DNA from: Labrenzia sp. VG12
GTDB lineage: Bacteria; Pseudomonadota; Alphaproteobacteria; Rhizobiales; Stappiaceae
Assembly: GCF_002237595.1 (NCBI RefSeq)
Contig: NZ_CP022529.1
Coordinates: 4,990,001-5,054,000, forward strand
DNA length: 64,000 nucleotides
Reading direction: 5' to 3'
Shown: positions 53,890 to 62,516 of the stretch, one piece after another
Layout: each line of letters starts with the position of its first letter
Numbering within the stretch: position 1 is the first letter of the stretch
Made by a program: the position numbers and the translations under genes
Notes under the pieces: generated by a model
The model's database searches: none
Told to the model about the DNA's origin: nothing
The model's input: only the letters and a program-made list of their open reading frames with translations

Positions 53890-54824
53890 GTCTGCAGCTC
53901 CAGAAGATCCCGTGCAATGGCCGTCCCGCTCTGCCAGGCGGCTTCGACCCGCGCCCCGAGACACCAGTCGCCGCCGAGATAGAGACTGCCGGTTTCATCC
54001 TTAAGGAAGGCACTGCCATAAGCCACGTCGACGCGTGCATACCGCCAACGGTGGACATCACTATGCAGCGCATCCTCCGGTGAACGGTCCAGAGCGTCGC
54101 ACAGAAGGGAAAGCAGATTTTCGCGCACTACTGTTTTCTCATCTTCAAGATGCTGCGCGCTCCATTCCGGGCCTGCCTGTGCAACCCAGCAGGAACGGGA
54201 TGTGCGGCCCGGTTTGGAACTGTCCAGTGCGATCCAGGCAAGGGGAGCGTCGGGTGTGCGCTGCGCTCGAAAGGAAACCGTTGCAGGCTCGGCAAAGGCA
54301 GCCATGAGGGTCCAGCACGGCAGCATCTTGACGTGCCGGATCATTCGGGCCTGCGGATGCTTCGTGCCCAAAAGGGCGGCGGATTGGGGCGCCGGGGCCG
54401 TCAGGATCAGAATGTCAAATTCCAGGACCTCGCCCTGGCTGGACACGGCCCAGCCGCCAGCGTGCTGTTGGATTTCGTCGACCTGAAAGCTGCACCGAAT
54501 CTGCAGTCCGCCGGCAAGGTGTTTGGCCAGCCCGTTCATGGCGGGTATGCCGACAAAGCCGGTCCGTTCGCCCATCGACCAGCTGGCCGCCGCCCCCGCG
54601 GTGCCCGCGCTCGCCAGGAGGTCTTGAAAGCCCCGCTCTCTTGCCGTCACATATTGCGCGCCGTGATCGAACTGCAGACCGTTTTCCGCGCGGCGCGTTG
54701 CCAGCCGACCGCCCAGGCCGCGGCTCTTCTCGAGAACCGTGACGGCCCGGCCTGCACCTGCCAGTGCTCGTGCGCAACTCAATCCGGCCATGCCGGCTCC
54801 AACGATACCAATGCGGGCTGTCAT
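53883..54824 (-). CDS. Renalase-like FAD-dependent oxidoreductase
   Basis: A 313-residue flavoprotein. It has a Rossmann start IGIVGAGMAGLSCARALAGAG (dinucleotide motif GxGxxG), VTVLEKSRGLGGRLATRR, FDHGAQYVTAR, and a C-terminal FAD block LYLGGDWCLGARVEAAWQSG. The RLATRR and FDHGAQY marks are those of the bacterial renalase-like amine oxidoreductases, which oxidise isomeric dihydro-NAD(P) in the studied cases. It leads a unit with the MddA-like, DUF4149-like and DUF427 genes. It is divergent from cueR. Confidence 0.85.
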   Translation of the reverse strand: MTARIGIVGAGMAGLSCARALAGAGRAVTVLEKSRGLGGRLATRRAENGLQFDHGAQYVTARERGFQDLLASAGTAGAAASWSMGERTGFVGIPAMNGLAKHLAGGLQIRCSFQVDEIQQHAGGWAVSSQGEVLEFDILILTAPAPQSAALLGTKHPQARMIRHVKMLPCWTLMAAFAEPATVSFRAQRTPDAPLAWIALDSSKPGRTSRSCWVAQAGPEWSAQHLEDEKTVVRENLLSLLCDALDRSPEDALHSDVHRWRYARVDVAYGSAFLKDETGSLYLGGDWCLGARVEAAWQSGTAIARDLLELQTC

Positions 54825-54986
54825 GGCGCCTCTGCGTGTCTTGTCGTTGACTGGCCGCTGCCAGGCTTCTGGCCTGGCGCGCTCATCCGTCGGTTCTAGT
54901 ACGCAGATCGGCCGGCAATGGATGGCGCCATTGTGCCGCAAGGCCGGTGATGCGCGCAGAGTTCGCCGGCAGGTGAGATTTCCGGC

Positions 54987-55017
54987 TTGACCTTCCAGCG
55001 ACTGGAAGCCCTAACTG
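54987..55017 (+). promoter_or_regulatory. CueR-type copper-responsive promoter and operator
   Basis: TTGACC (-35) overlaps the dyad CTTCCAGCGACTGGAAG (7-bp perfect arms, 54992-55008), and TAACTG (-10) follows with a 19-base spacer. This overlong spacer with a TTCCAG/CTGGAA dyad is the known CueR/HmrR promoter form. It points to the plus strand, into cueR and the two cytochrome genes. Confidence 0.85.
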
Positions 55018-55041
55018 GGGTTTCACGAGAAAGACAACAAG

Positions 55042-55197
55042 ATGGGCAGAGACAGCGCGACCAGGCAGGGAACCAGGCCGCAACATCAGCAACGGCGCGG
55101 CGGCCATTGCCCTGCCATCGGTGCCGGTGATCGACATAGGCTCGCACCCGCACCCGCATCCGCGCCGACCGGCCCCGGAAAGGACAGGACCTCATGA
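55042..55197 (+). CDS. Possible 51-residue leader peptide before cueR
   Basis: An ATG frame of 51 codons lies between the CueR promoter and cueR, and its TGA overlaps the cueR ATG (ATGA). The product is basic with several His, Gln and Pro residues and one Cys (RGGHCPAIG). The ribosome site is weak and there is no known family, so it may be chance. If translated, it would couple cueR translation. Confidence 0.25.
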   Translation: MGRDSATRQGTRPQHQQRRGGHCPAIGAGDRHRLAPAPASAPTGPGKDRTS

Positions 55198-55613
55198 ATA
55201 TCGGCCAGGCTTCCGAACGATCAGGGCTGCCGGTCAAGACCATCCGTTATTACGAGGAAATCGGTCTCGTCCGTCCGGCACGCAGTGAAAACGGCTACCG
55301 CGAATTCCTGGATCAGGACCTGCAGCGCCTGAAATTCCTGCAGCGCTCGCGCAGTCTGGGGTTCTCGATTGAAGAATGCCGGGAACTCCTGTCGCTCTAT
55401 GAGGATCGCAACCGCGCCAGTGCGGATGTGAAAGAGATCACCCGGGCGAAGATCACGGAAATAGACCGCAAGATCGCGGAGTTGAAATCCTTGAAAAAGG
55501 TGCTCACGGATCTATCAACGGCCTGTCACGGCGACAACCGGCCGGATTGTCCGATCATCGACGATCTGGCCGGTTGTCATGAAACGCGAGAACAGTCGAA
55601 GGCAAAGCCGTGA
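55194..55613 (+). CDS. cueR: Cu(I)-responsive MerR-family regulator (CueR/HmrR)
   Basis: A 139-residue regulator. The MerR HTH is at 1-38 (MNIGQASERSGLPVKTIRYYEEIGLVRPARSENGYRE), then a dimerisation coiled coil. The metal-binding loop has the spaced Cys pair ACHGDNRPDCPI (about C112 and C120), the CueR pattern for Cu(I), Ag(I) and Au(I). The tail adds one further Cys (AGCHE). It twists an overlong promoter, and such a promoter lies upstream of this gene itself. The stop overlaps the next start. Confidence 0.92.
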   Translation: MNIGQASERSGLPVKTIRYYEEIGLVRPARSENGYREFLDQDLQRLKFLQRSRSLGFSIEECRELLSLYEDRNRASADVKEITRAKITEIDRKIAELKSLKKVLTDLSTACHGDNRPDCPIIDDLAGCHETREQSKAKP

Positions 55614-56038
55614 TGCGCAGGGGATTTCTGGCTCTCACGGCGGCCCTGTCGCTGACGGTTCTGATCGTGCTGCTCTGGGGCCTGACCCGCAAGGATACGC
55701 CTTCGCAATCCGCGGCCGGGCAGCCGCTGGTTCAGGTGATCGTACCGGACCTGTCGGCCAAGGCACGCCGGGGAGAGCGGCTGTTTGAAGAAAACTGCGT
55801 TGCCTGCCACGGCGGCAATGCCGCCGGTCGTGACGGCATCGGGCCGCCGCTGGTGCACAAGATCTATGAGCCCGGACATCACGCCGACGGCGCCTTCTAT
55901 CTGGCGGCGCAACAGGGTGTTCGTGCGCACCACTGGCCGTTCGGGAACATGCCGCCGGTGGCAACGGTTTCCATGAACGATATGGAAAGCGTCATTTTGT
56001 ATGTGCGGGAATTGCAACGCGCTAACGGGATTTTCTGA
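55613..56038 (+). CDS. Membrane-anchored class I cytochrome c
   Basis: A 141-residue protein. An uncleaved-looking N-terminal anchor (MRRGFLALTAALSLTVLIVLLWGL) is followed by a cytochrome c domain with heme motif CVACH (about 62-66, ENCVACHGGNAAGRDGIGPPL) and an axial-ligand Met in GNMPPV near 117. The His-rich segment KIYEPGHHADGAF and the ARAHHW-type region could also bind metal. It overlaps cueR by one base (tgatg), so it is in the CueR-controlled operon. Probable role: electron transfer linked to copper handling. Confidence 0.9.
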   Translation: MRRGFLALTAALSLTVLIVLLWGLTRKDTPSQSAAGQPLVQVIVPDLSAKARRGERLFEENCVACHGGNAAGRDGIGPPLVHKIYEPGHHADGAFYLAAQQGVRAHHWPFGNMPPVATVSMNDMESVILYVRELQRANGIF

Positions 56039-56053
56039 AGGAGGGATAGCAGC

Positions 56054-56509
56054 ATGATCACGAAACGGGGAGCAGCCGCGCTGTTTGCAGGTGTGTTGGT
56101 CGCGGGCGGCGCTCTGGCGCATGGCGGTGCCACCGGCATCGTCAAGGAGCGCATGGACGCCATGTCGGCGATCGGCGACCAGATGAAGATCATCGGTCAG
56201 ATGTTGAAAGGGGGGAGTGTCGACGAAGCAAGGCTTTCTGCCGCAGCCGGTGTCATAGCGGGACACGGCGGTGACGCGCTGATCAAGCTTTTCCCGGAAG
56301 GCAGCCTCGACAAGCCGACGGAAGCAACGCCGGCGATCTGGACGGACTGGACGAAATTCGAAGCCTATGCCGGCGATCTCCAGGCCTCCGCCCTGACACT
56401 GAAGGACCTCGCGGATGATGGTGCGGGCACGCAGGAGCTATCCGCCGCCTTCGGCACGCTGGCCGGGACCTGCAAGGATTGCCATGAATCCTTCCGGGTG
56501 AAAAAATAG
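56054..56509 (+). CDS. Cytochrome c' (class II, CytC_2 family)
   Basis: A 151-residue exported protein with signal peptide ITKRGAAALFAGVLVAGGALA and a four-helix bundle ending CKDCHESFR, the class II heme motif near the C-terminus. The N-terminal helix begins GIVKERMDAMSAIGDQMKII, where the Met aligns with the family's distal region. Cytochromes c' bind NO and CO and can act in stress defence. It follows the class I cytochrome by 15 bases and is third in the cueR operon. Confidence 0.93.
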   Translation: MITKRGAAALFAGVLVAGGALAHGGATGIVKERMDAMSAIGDQMKIIGQMLKGGSVDEARLSAAAGVIAGHGGDALIKLFPEGSLDKPTEATPAIWTDWTKFEAYAGDLQASALTLKDLADDGAGTQELSAAFGTLAGTCKDCHESFRVKK

Positions 56510-56643
56510 CGACTTATTTGTGGTGGCATTCCGGTTGTTTCGCTTGCGCATGACGCTTGCCTCATCGGTCAGCATGATTTACCTCACGGTCAATTCCATT
56601 TGAGTGCTGACCGGGCCAGGGCGGCCCAAGGAGACCAGACGTC

Positions 56644-57264
56644 ATGACCATCCGCTACCACAAGGGCGATCTGCCGGATCTTGCCAGTTACGAGAATGCG
56701 CAGGCGGTGGCGGTCGACAGCGAGACGCTTGGCCTCAATCCGCATCGCGACCGGCTCTGCGTGGTGCAGCTCTCTTCCGGTGACGGAACGGCCGATGTGG
56801 TGCAGATTGCCAAGGGACAGGGCGACGCGCCGAACCTGAAGGCGCTGTTCGAAGATCCGTCAAAGCCGAAGATTTTCCACTTCGCCCGGTTTGATGTTGC
56901 CGTGCTCAGGCACTATCTGGGCATTCAGGTCACGCCGGTCTGGTGCACGAAGATCGCCTCCAAGCTGGTGCGCACCTACACCGACCGGCACGGACTGAAG
57001 GATATCACGCGCGAGTTGCTCGGTGTCGAGCTGTCCAAGCAGCAGCAGAGCTCCGACTGGGCAGCGGAAACCCTGAGCGATGCGCAACTGGCCTATGCGG
57101 CGTCAGACGTGCTTCATCTGCACGCGCTGAAGGAAAAACTGGAATTCATGCTTGCGCGTGAAGAACGTGGCCATATTGCCGACGCATGTTTCGCGTTTCT
57201 TCCCACGCGCGCCGAGCTCGATCTGAAGGGCTGGGAAGAAAACGACATTTTTGCCCATTCGTGA
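56644..57264 (+). CDS. rnd: Ribonuclease D-like 3'-5' exonuclease
   Basis: A 206-residue DEDDy nuclease consisting only of the exonuclease domain; the HRDC domains of full RNase D are absent, as is usual in Rhizobiales. Motif I is AVDSETLGL (Asp and Glu), motif II HFARFDVAVL, and motif III QLAYAASDVLHLHAL, with the Tyr of the DEDDy class. It acts on RNA 3' ends in tRNA maturation. It is upstream of the lpt genes, as in related genomes. Confidence 0.92.
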   Translation: MTIRYHKGDLPDLASYENAQAVAVDSETLGLNPHRDRLCVVQLSSGDGTADVVQIAKGQGDAPNLKALFEDPSKPKIFHFARFDVAVLRHYLGIQVTPVWCTKIASKLVRTYTDRHGLKDITRELLGVELSKQQQSSDWAAETLSDAQLAYAASDVLHLHALKEKLEFMLAREERGHIADACFAFLPTRAELDLKGWEENDIFAHS

Positions 57265-57316
57265 CATCTGCGGATGGACGGCCGGCCTGACGCGGTAAGG
57301 CATATCGGAGACCCTG

Positions 57317-57967
57317 TTGAGCGCAGCGACTGATTTTTCCGGAGGGACAGCCTCCAGGCGGCCCCTGAGCCGGGCGCAGCGAACCGCGCGCCGGCACAGT
57401 GTGCTGGTGCGCGTCATGCGCTGGCTGTTTCCGGGCATCGGCCTGCTGATCCTGGCCGGCATGATCGGCCTTGTTGCGCTGTTCAATGTCCTGAGCGGCT
57501 TCGGGGCCTCCAACATGATGCTGACCAGCGAGGGTCTGGTCATGGATCAGCCGGAGCTTTCCGGTCATGACGGCGAACGGTCCTACAAGGTCACGGCCAC
57601 CCGCGCGATCCAGCGGCTTAGCGATCCGCGCATCATCGACCTGGAAACCATCCGGGCCGACATCGTTTTGAGCGAGGACCAGGGCGCCGAGATCATTGCG
57701 CTGAAGGGCATCTACAACAATGCGGCCGAAACCCTGAGACTTTACGATGGCATCCAGCTTGAATGGAGCGAAGGCTACAAGGTGGATCTCGTGGAAGTGG
57801 AAGTCGATCTGAACAACGGCGCCTTGTCCACATCCGAACCGGTTTCCATCAGGTCGGACCAGGGGCATGTGCGTGCCGGCAAACTCGATTATGATCAGGC
57901 AAAGGGTGTCGTGCGGTTCTCCGACGGCGTCAAGATGACACTGAACCCGGCTGTGCAAGGACAATAG
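57317..57967 (+). CDS. lptC: LPS export protein LptC
   Basis: A 216-residue protein. A basic N-terminus is followed by one membrane segment at about 38-60 (LFPGIGLLILAGMIGLVALF), then the periplasmic LptC beta-jellyroll (NMMLTSEGLVMDQPELSG, YKVTATRAIQRL, IIALKGIYNNAAETLRLYDGIQLEW). It hands LPS from LptBFG to LptA. The start is a TTG at 57317 with GGAG 7 bases upstream. lptA follows after 3 bases. Confidence 0.93.
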   Translation: MSAATDFSGGTASRRPLSRAQRTARRHSVLVRVMRWLFPGIGLLILAGMIGLVALFNVLSGFGASNMMLTSEGLVMDQPELSGHDGERSYKVTATRAIQRLSDPRIIDLETIRADIVLSEDQGAEIIALKGIYNNAAETLRLYDGIQLEWSEGYKVDLVEVEVDLNNGALSTSEPVSIRSDQGHVRAGKLDYDQAKGVVRFSDGVKMTLNPAVQGQ

Positions 57968-57970
57968 GCA

Positions 57971-58549
57971 ATGACTTCTTTCAAACGCTTGATGATCGCG
58001 GCAGCGGCACTTCTCATCGCTGGAACCGCGCAGGCGCAGACCTTCTCCGATGCCTTTGCCGGGTTCGGATCGAATGACGGTGAGCCGATCGATATCGAGG
58101 CCAGCGAATTGCGCGTCGAGGACGGCAACAATACGGCGACCTTTGTTGGTGATGTTGTCGTCACCCAGGGGGAAACCAGCCTGAAGACGCAGCGCCTCAA
58201 GGTCTTTTATGTCGGTTCCGGTGCCAGCCAGCAGGCTCAGGAAAGTGCTGTGCAGCAGCGGATTTCCAGGCTCGAGGCGGCAGGTGGCGTCTATATCTCC
58301 TCCAAGGACCAGACCGCACGCGGCGATGCGGCCAGTTTCGACATGAACCGTGAAGTCATGGTGATGACCGGCAAGGAAGTTGTCCTGAGCCAGGGGCCGA
58401 ACGTCGTGGTCGGCAACAAGCTCACGGTGAACCTGAAGACCGGGCAGGCCAACCTGACCGCAGGCAGCGGCAAAGTCTCCGGCCAGGGCAATGGCGGTGG
58501 CCGCGTGAAAGTCCGCATTCAGCCCAACAGCGTTCAAAACGGAAACTAA
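57971..58549 (+). CDS. lptA: LPS transport periplasmic protein LptA
   Basis: A 192-residue protein with a signal peptide (MTSFKRLMIAAAALLIAGTAQAQ) and an OstA/LptA jellyroll: IDIEASELRVEDGNNTATFVGDV, then GGVYISSKDQTARGDAASFD and LSQGPNVVVGNKLTVNLKTG. It bridges the periplasm to LptD. It lies between lptC and lptB, 88 bases before the latter. Confidence 0.95.
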   Translation: MTSFKRLMIAAAALLIAGTAQAQTFSDAFAGFGSNDGEPIDIEASELRVEDGNNTATFVGDVVVTQGETSLKTQRLKVFYVGSGASQQAQESAVQQRISRLEAAGGVYISSKDQTARGDAASFDMNREVMVMTGKEVVLSQGPNVVVGNKLTVNLKTGQANLTAGSGKVSGQGNGGGRVKVRIQPNSVQNGN

Positions 58550-58636
58550 TTAACTCCGGTTGGTGTACTTTAGTTTTGCCTGACTGACTCGACAGCCGGG
58601 TCCGCAGACCTTATGTGAAGCCGCGGCAACGAATGC

Positions 58637-59449
58637 ATGGACTTGGCATCAGTGAACAGAATTCCGCCTGACTATAACAGTTTGCAGGGAACTTTCCCGG
58701 GCGCAGCCACCGAGGCCGAAGACCTGTCCCAGGCACTGGTTGTCGAAGGGATCGGCAAGACCTACGGCCGCCGTCAGGTTGTGAAATATGTCAGCCTGTC
58801 CGTGAAACCGGGGGAAGCCGTCGGTCTGCTGGGCCCGAACGGGGCCGGCAAGACCACCACTTTCTACATGATCACCGGTCTGATCCGTCCGGATCAGGGC
58901 CAGATCACGCTGGAAGGCTTCAACATCACCCGCATGCCGATGTATCGCCGCGCCCGGCTCGGCATCGGTTATCTGCCGCAGGAAGCGTCGATCTTTCGCG
59001 GGCTCACCGTGGAAGAGAACATCCGTGCCGTGCTCGAGGTGATCGAACCGAACCGGCAGAAGCGCCGCGAGGAGCTCGATTCGCTCCTGGCCGAATTCGG
59101 TCTGACCCACTTGCGCAAGTCGCCGAGCATCGCGCTCTCAGGGGGGGAACGCCGGCGTGTGGAAATTGCGCGGGCGCTCGCCAGCCGGCCGTCCTTCATG
59201 CTGCTCGACGAACCCTTTGCCGGCATCGACCCGATCGCTGTCGGCGATATTCAGCAGCTTGTACGCCATCTGACCCAGCGCGGCATCGGTGTTCTCATCA
59301 CCGACCACAATGTGCGCGAGACCCTTGGGCTGATCGACCGCGCCTACATCATTGCGGCCGGGGAAGTGCTCACCGAAGGCCTGCCGCAGGAAATCGTCAC
59401 CAACCCGGACGTGCGCCGGCTATATCTGGGTGAACAGTTTACCCTCTGA
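58637..59449 (+). CDS. lptB: LPS export ABC transporter ATP-binding protein LptB
   Basis: A 270-residue ATPase of the LptBFG machine. It has Walker A GPNGAGKTT (about 75-83), Q-loop YLPQE, signature LSGGERRRVEIARAL, Walker B FMLLDEPFAGID, and H-loop TDHNVRE. Residues 1-30 form a short N-terminal extension before the core. It lies directly after lptA and before rpoN, the classical order. lptF and lptG are not in the window. Confidence 0.97.
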   Translation: MDLASVNRIPPDYNSLQGTFPGAATEAEDLSQALVVEGIGKTYGRRQVVKYVSLSVKPGEAVGLLGPNGAGKTTTFYMITGLIRPDQGQITLEGFNITRMPMYRRARLGIGYLPQEASIFRGLTVEENIRAVLEVIEPNRQKRREELDSLLAEFGLTHLRKSPSIALSGGERRRVEIARALASRPSFMLLDEPFAGIDPIAVGDIQQLVRHLTQRGIGVLITDHNVRETLGLIDRAYIIAAGEVLTEGLPQEIVTNPDVRRLYLGEQFTL

Positions 59450-59538
59450 TGACAGGTGCCGTGCTAGGCTATACACTCGGTCTGCAACGAATAAGCAAGA
59501 AGCAGACCAACTGGGTAGATCGGGCGCCTTAGAAACAG

Positions 59539-61095
59539 ATGGCCATTTCAACAAAGCTGGAGATGCGGCAGAGCCAGTCGCTGGTGATGACGCCGCAATT
59601 GATGCAGGCGATCAAACTCCTGCAGATGTCCAATCTTGACCTGGTGTCCTATGTCGAGGCCGAGCTGGAGCGCAACCCGCTTCTGGAAAAGAGCGACGCG
59701 GCAGACACCGCACCGGAAAATGGCGCCGGTTCAGAAGCGCAGGCAGAACAGGCGCCGGAGGCGTCCGAGGCGCCGTCTGCATCCGGTGCCGACGAACCCG
59801 GGTCGGGCGACTGGATGCAGAACGACCTGGAAACCGGGTCGGAGGCCATCGCCTCCCGAATGGACACGGACCTCGGCAACGTCTTTCCCGATGAGCCCGG
59901 CGTTCCGGCATCGCCGGATCCTGCAATCCTCAAGGCGGGAGACAGCTACAAGAATATCTCCAGCGGGGGCGCCTCCGAGGACTACAATCTGGAAGCGTTC
60001 GTGGCCGATGAGACCTCTCTGGGCGCGTCCCTAGAGGAGCAGATGCATCTTGCGCTGGAACATCCGGCCGACAAGCTCATCGCCGGCCATCTGATCAACT
60101 CCCTGGATGAGAACGGCTATCTTTATGCCGATCTCGGCGAGGCCGCCGAACAGCTCGGCGTCGAGCTGGAACGTGTCGAAGGCGTGCTGGCCGTGCTGCA
60201 GACCTTCGAGCCGGCGGGCGTCTTCGCAAGGGGCCTGGCAGAGTGTCTGAAACTGCAGTTGATCGACAAGAACCGGTTCGACCCGGCCATGGAAGCGCTG
60301 ATCGACAATATCGAGCTTCTGGCAAAACGGGACCTGTCCGCCCTCAGAAAGGTCTGCGGCGTGGACGAGGAAGACCTGGTCGAGATGATCGCCGAAATCC
60401 GGGCGCTCGACCCCAAGCCCGGCAGTGTTTTTGGCTCGTCGCTGGTGCAGCCGGTGGTTCCCGACGTGTTTGTCCGGCCGGCCAATGACGGCACCTGGGC
60501 GGTGGAACTGAATTCGGACACCCTGCCGAAAGTGCTGGTCAACCAGACCTATTTTGCCAAGGTCATCAAGACGGCGCGCAACGAGACGGAAAAGGAATAT
60601 CTCACCGATTCCCTGCAGACCGCCAACTGGCTGGCCAAGAGCCTCGACCAGCGCGCCAAGACGATCCTGAAAGTCTCGACGGAGATCGTGCGCCAGCAGG
60701 ACGGCTTCCTGACATACGGCATTGCCCATCTCAGGCCGCTCAATCTGAAAACGGTTGCCGAAGCCATCGGCATGCACGAATCGACCGTGAGCCGGGTGAC
60801 GTCGAACAAGTTCATGGCGACGCCGCGCGGGATCTATGAATTGAAGTATTTCTTCTCCTCCGCCATTTCGGCGACCGTGGGGGGAGATGCACATTCCGCA
60901 GAGTCCGTTCGCCACAGGATCAAGCAGATGATCGATGCAGAAGATCCGAAGGCCATTCTGTCAGATGACACGATTGTCAAAATTCTGAAGGATGATGGGG
61001 TGGATATCGCCCGCAGAACGGTCGCAAAATACCGTGAAGCCATGAAAATCGGCTCTTCGGTTCAGAGGCGCCGGGAGAAAAACGCCCGGTTATAG
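59539..61095 (+). CDS. rpoN: RNA polymerase sigma-54 factor
   Basis: A 518-residue sigma factor. Region I is Gln- and Leu-rich (QSQSLVMTPQLMQAIKLLQM, residues about 12-31), region II acidic (about 50-130), and the core-binding domain follows. Near the C-terminus are an HTH (LKTVAEAIGMHESTVSRVTSNK) and the RpoN box ARRTVAKYREAMKI. It directs -24/-12 promoters activated by enhancer-binding proteins, typically for nitrogen use and motility. It sits between lptB and hpf. Confidence 0.97.
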   Translation: MAISTKLEMRQSQSLVMTPQLMQAIKLLQMSNLDLVSYVEAELERNPLLEKSDAADTAPENGAGSEAQAEQAPEASEAPSASGADEPGSGDWMQNDLETGSEAIASRMDTDLGNVFPDEPGVPASPDPAILKAGDSYKNISSGGASEDYNLEAFVADETSLGASLEEQMHLALEHPADKLIAGHLINSLDENGYLYADLGEAAEQLGVELERVEGVLAVLQTFEPAGVFARGLAECLKLQLIDKNRFDPAMEALIDNIELLAKRDLSALRKVCGVDEEDLVEMIAEIRALDPKPGSVFGSSLVQPVVPDVFVRPANDGTWAVELNSDTLPKVLVNQTYFAKVIKTARNETEKEYLTDSLQTANWLAKSLDQRAKTILKVSTEIVRQQDGFLTYGIAHLRPLNLKTVAEAIGMHESTVSRVTSNKFMATPRGIYELKYFFSSAISATVGGDAHSAESVRHRIKQMIDAEDPKAILSDDTIVKILKDDGVDIARRTVAKYREAMKIGSSVQRRREKNARL

Positions 61096-61223
61096 GCCCG
61101 AGCAGACAAGGCGCATGTACGGCCGCTTGCGCAATTTTATTAAAGTTTCCGAGATTTCCACTGAAACAATACCTTGGAATTACACGAAGCTTTCTGAAGA
61201 TTGTTACGATATTTCATAATCAA

Positions 61224-61252
61224 TTGACTCTTTGATCCGGCGCAATTATAGC
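61224..61252 (+). promoter_or_regulatory. Probable sigma-70 promoter of hpf
   Basis: TTGACT (61224-61229) and TATAGC (61247-61252) lie 17 bases apart in the 291-base rpoN-hpf spacer. The leader then holds two small hairpins (tgaaacg/cgtttca and caccgg/ccggtg) before the hpf ribosome site. Confidence 0.5.
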
Positions 61253-61386
61253 ACCGCCCTCGTGACGTAATGAGGGGATGGCGCTTCGGCGCTGACTGGT
61301 CCATTCTGTAGGCTTGAAACGTTTCGCGTTTCAGCACCGGTTGAACGCCGGTGACCCGTCGGTCAATAGAAAAAGAAGAGGTCCCC

Positions 61387-61974
61387 ATGGCTTTGCGGAT
61401 TTCGGGTAAGAATGTCGATGTAGGCGACGCTCTGCGCGAACACATCACAGACCGAATCGAAGACGCTCTGGAAAAATATTTCACAGGCGGCTTCACAGGC
61501 CACGTTACGCTCAGCAGGGAGGGCACTGGCTTCAAGTCGGAGTGCAGCCTGCATTTGAACACCGGAATTGTGCTCCAGGTGTCATCGCAGGACCAGGACC
61601 CGCGCAACAGCTTCGATAAGGCTGCTGACAAGATCGAAAAGCGGTTGCGGCGCTATAAGCGCAAACTGAAGGATCATCACGGCCACAACGGTTCCGACCG
61701 CGAGGCCTTCGAGGCGGCGTCCTATGTGCTCGCCTCACCAGAGGAAGACGAGGAAGTGCCGGCGGATTTCAACCCGCTGGTCATTGCCGAGACTTCCGCC
61801 AAGGTTAAAACGATGACGGTCGGTATGGCGGTCATGGAGCTGGATCTGACCGAAGCGCCTGTCGTCATGTTCAAAAATGCGGCAAATGGCGGTGTCAATG
61901 TTGTTTATCGCAGGGCCGATGGCAATATAGGCTGGATAGACCCAGCATTGGCGGCTATCGAAGCTGCCGAGTAA
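61387..61974 (+). CDS. hpf: Long-form ribosome hibernation promoting factor
   Basis: A 195-residue protein. The N-terminal S30AE/YfiA domain (1-100: MALRISGKNVDVGDALREHI) binds the decoding region. The C-terminal dimerisation domain starts near 135 (VIAETSAKVKTMTVGMAVMELDL, ending NIGWIDP). Two domains mean a long HPF, able to form 100S dimers alone. The start at 61387 has AAGAGG 6 bases upstream; an earlier in-frame start is unlikely. ptsN follows after 60 bases. Confidence 0.96.
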   Translation: MALRISGKNVDVGDALREHITDRIEDALEKYFTGGFTGHVTLSREGTGFKSECSLHLNTGIVLQVSSQDQDPRNSFDKAADKIEKRLRRYKRKLKDHHGHNGSDREAFEAASYVLASPEEDEEVPADFNPLVIAETSAKVKTMTVGMAVMELDLTEAPVVMFKNAANGGVNVVYRRADGNIGWIDPALAAIEAAE

Positions 61975-62034
61975 TGATGCGGATGGGGCCGGCTTCCCCC
62001 TGGAAGCCGGCTTCTGAAATTAGTAGGCAAACGA

Positions 62035-62502
62035 ATGGATCTTAGTGATCTTCTGGGTAAAGACGCAGTGATTGCCGGCCTCAAGGCCAAAAGCAAAAAA
62101 CAGGCAATCCAGGAACTTGCGGGCAAGGCGGCTGAACTGACCGGCCTGTCGGAGCGGGAAATCTTCGATACGCTGCTTCAGAGAGAGCGCCTGGGATCGA
62201 CAGGCGTCGGACACGGCATCGCCATCCCGCACGGCAAACTGACCCGTCTGGACAAGCTCATCGGCCTGTTTGCCAAGCTGGACAAACCCGTCGACTTTGA
62301 TTCCCTCGATGACCAGCCGGTGGATCTGGTGTTTCTGCTGCTTGCTCCGGAGGGTGCCGGAGCCGATCACCTGAAGGCACTGGCCCGGATCGCGCGTCAA
62401 TTGCGCGACGCGTCCGTCACCGAGGAACTGCGCGCTTCGTCGGACACGCAGGAGATCTACGAGCTCCTGACCCAGCCGCTCGCGTCGTCCAACGCCGCTT
62501 AA
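62035..62502 (+). CDS. ptsN: EIIA-Ntr nitrogen-regulatory phosphotransferase protein
   Basis: A 155-residue EIIA-type protein of PTS-Ntr. The phosphorylated His is in STGVGHGIAIPHGKL, where the His of IPHGK aligns with the known site. The Leu/Asp-rich opening MDLSDLLGKDAVIAGL is the family start. PTS-Ntr links nitrogen state to potassium transport and to rpoN-dependent functions. It is last of the lpt-rpoN-hpf-ptsN block; a long inverted repeat follows. Confidence 0.96.
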   Translation: MDLSDLLGKDAVIAGLKAKSKKQAIQELAGKAAELTGLSEREIFDTLLQRERLGSTGVGHGIAIPHGKLTRLDKLIGLFAKLDKPVDFDSLDDQPVDLVFLLLAPEGAGADHLKALARIARQLRDASVTEELRASSDTQEIYELLTQPLASSNAA

Positions 62503-62516
62503 TCGGTTCAAAATCC

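Noticed and set aside
57146..58537. 463-codon minus-strand open frame opposite lptC and lptA
   Set aside because: It is antisense to conserved lpt genes and has no domain.
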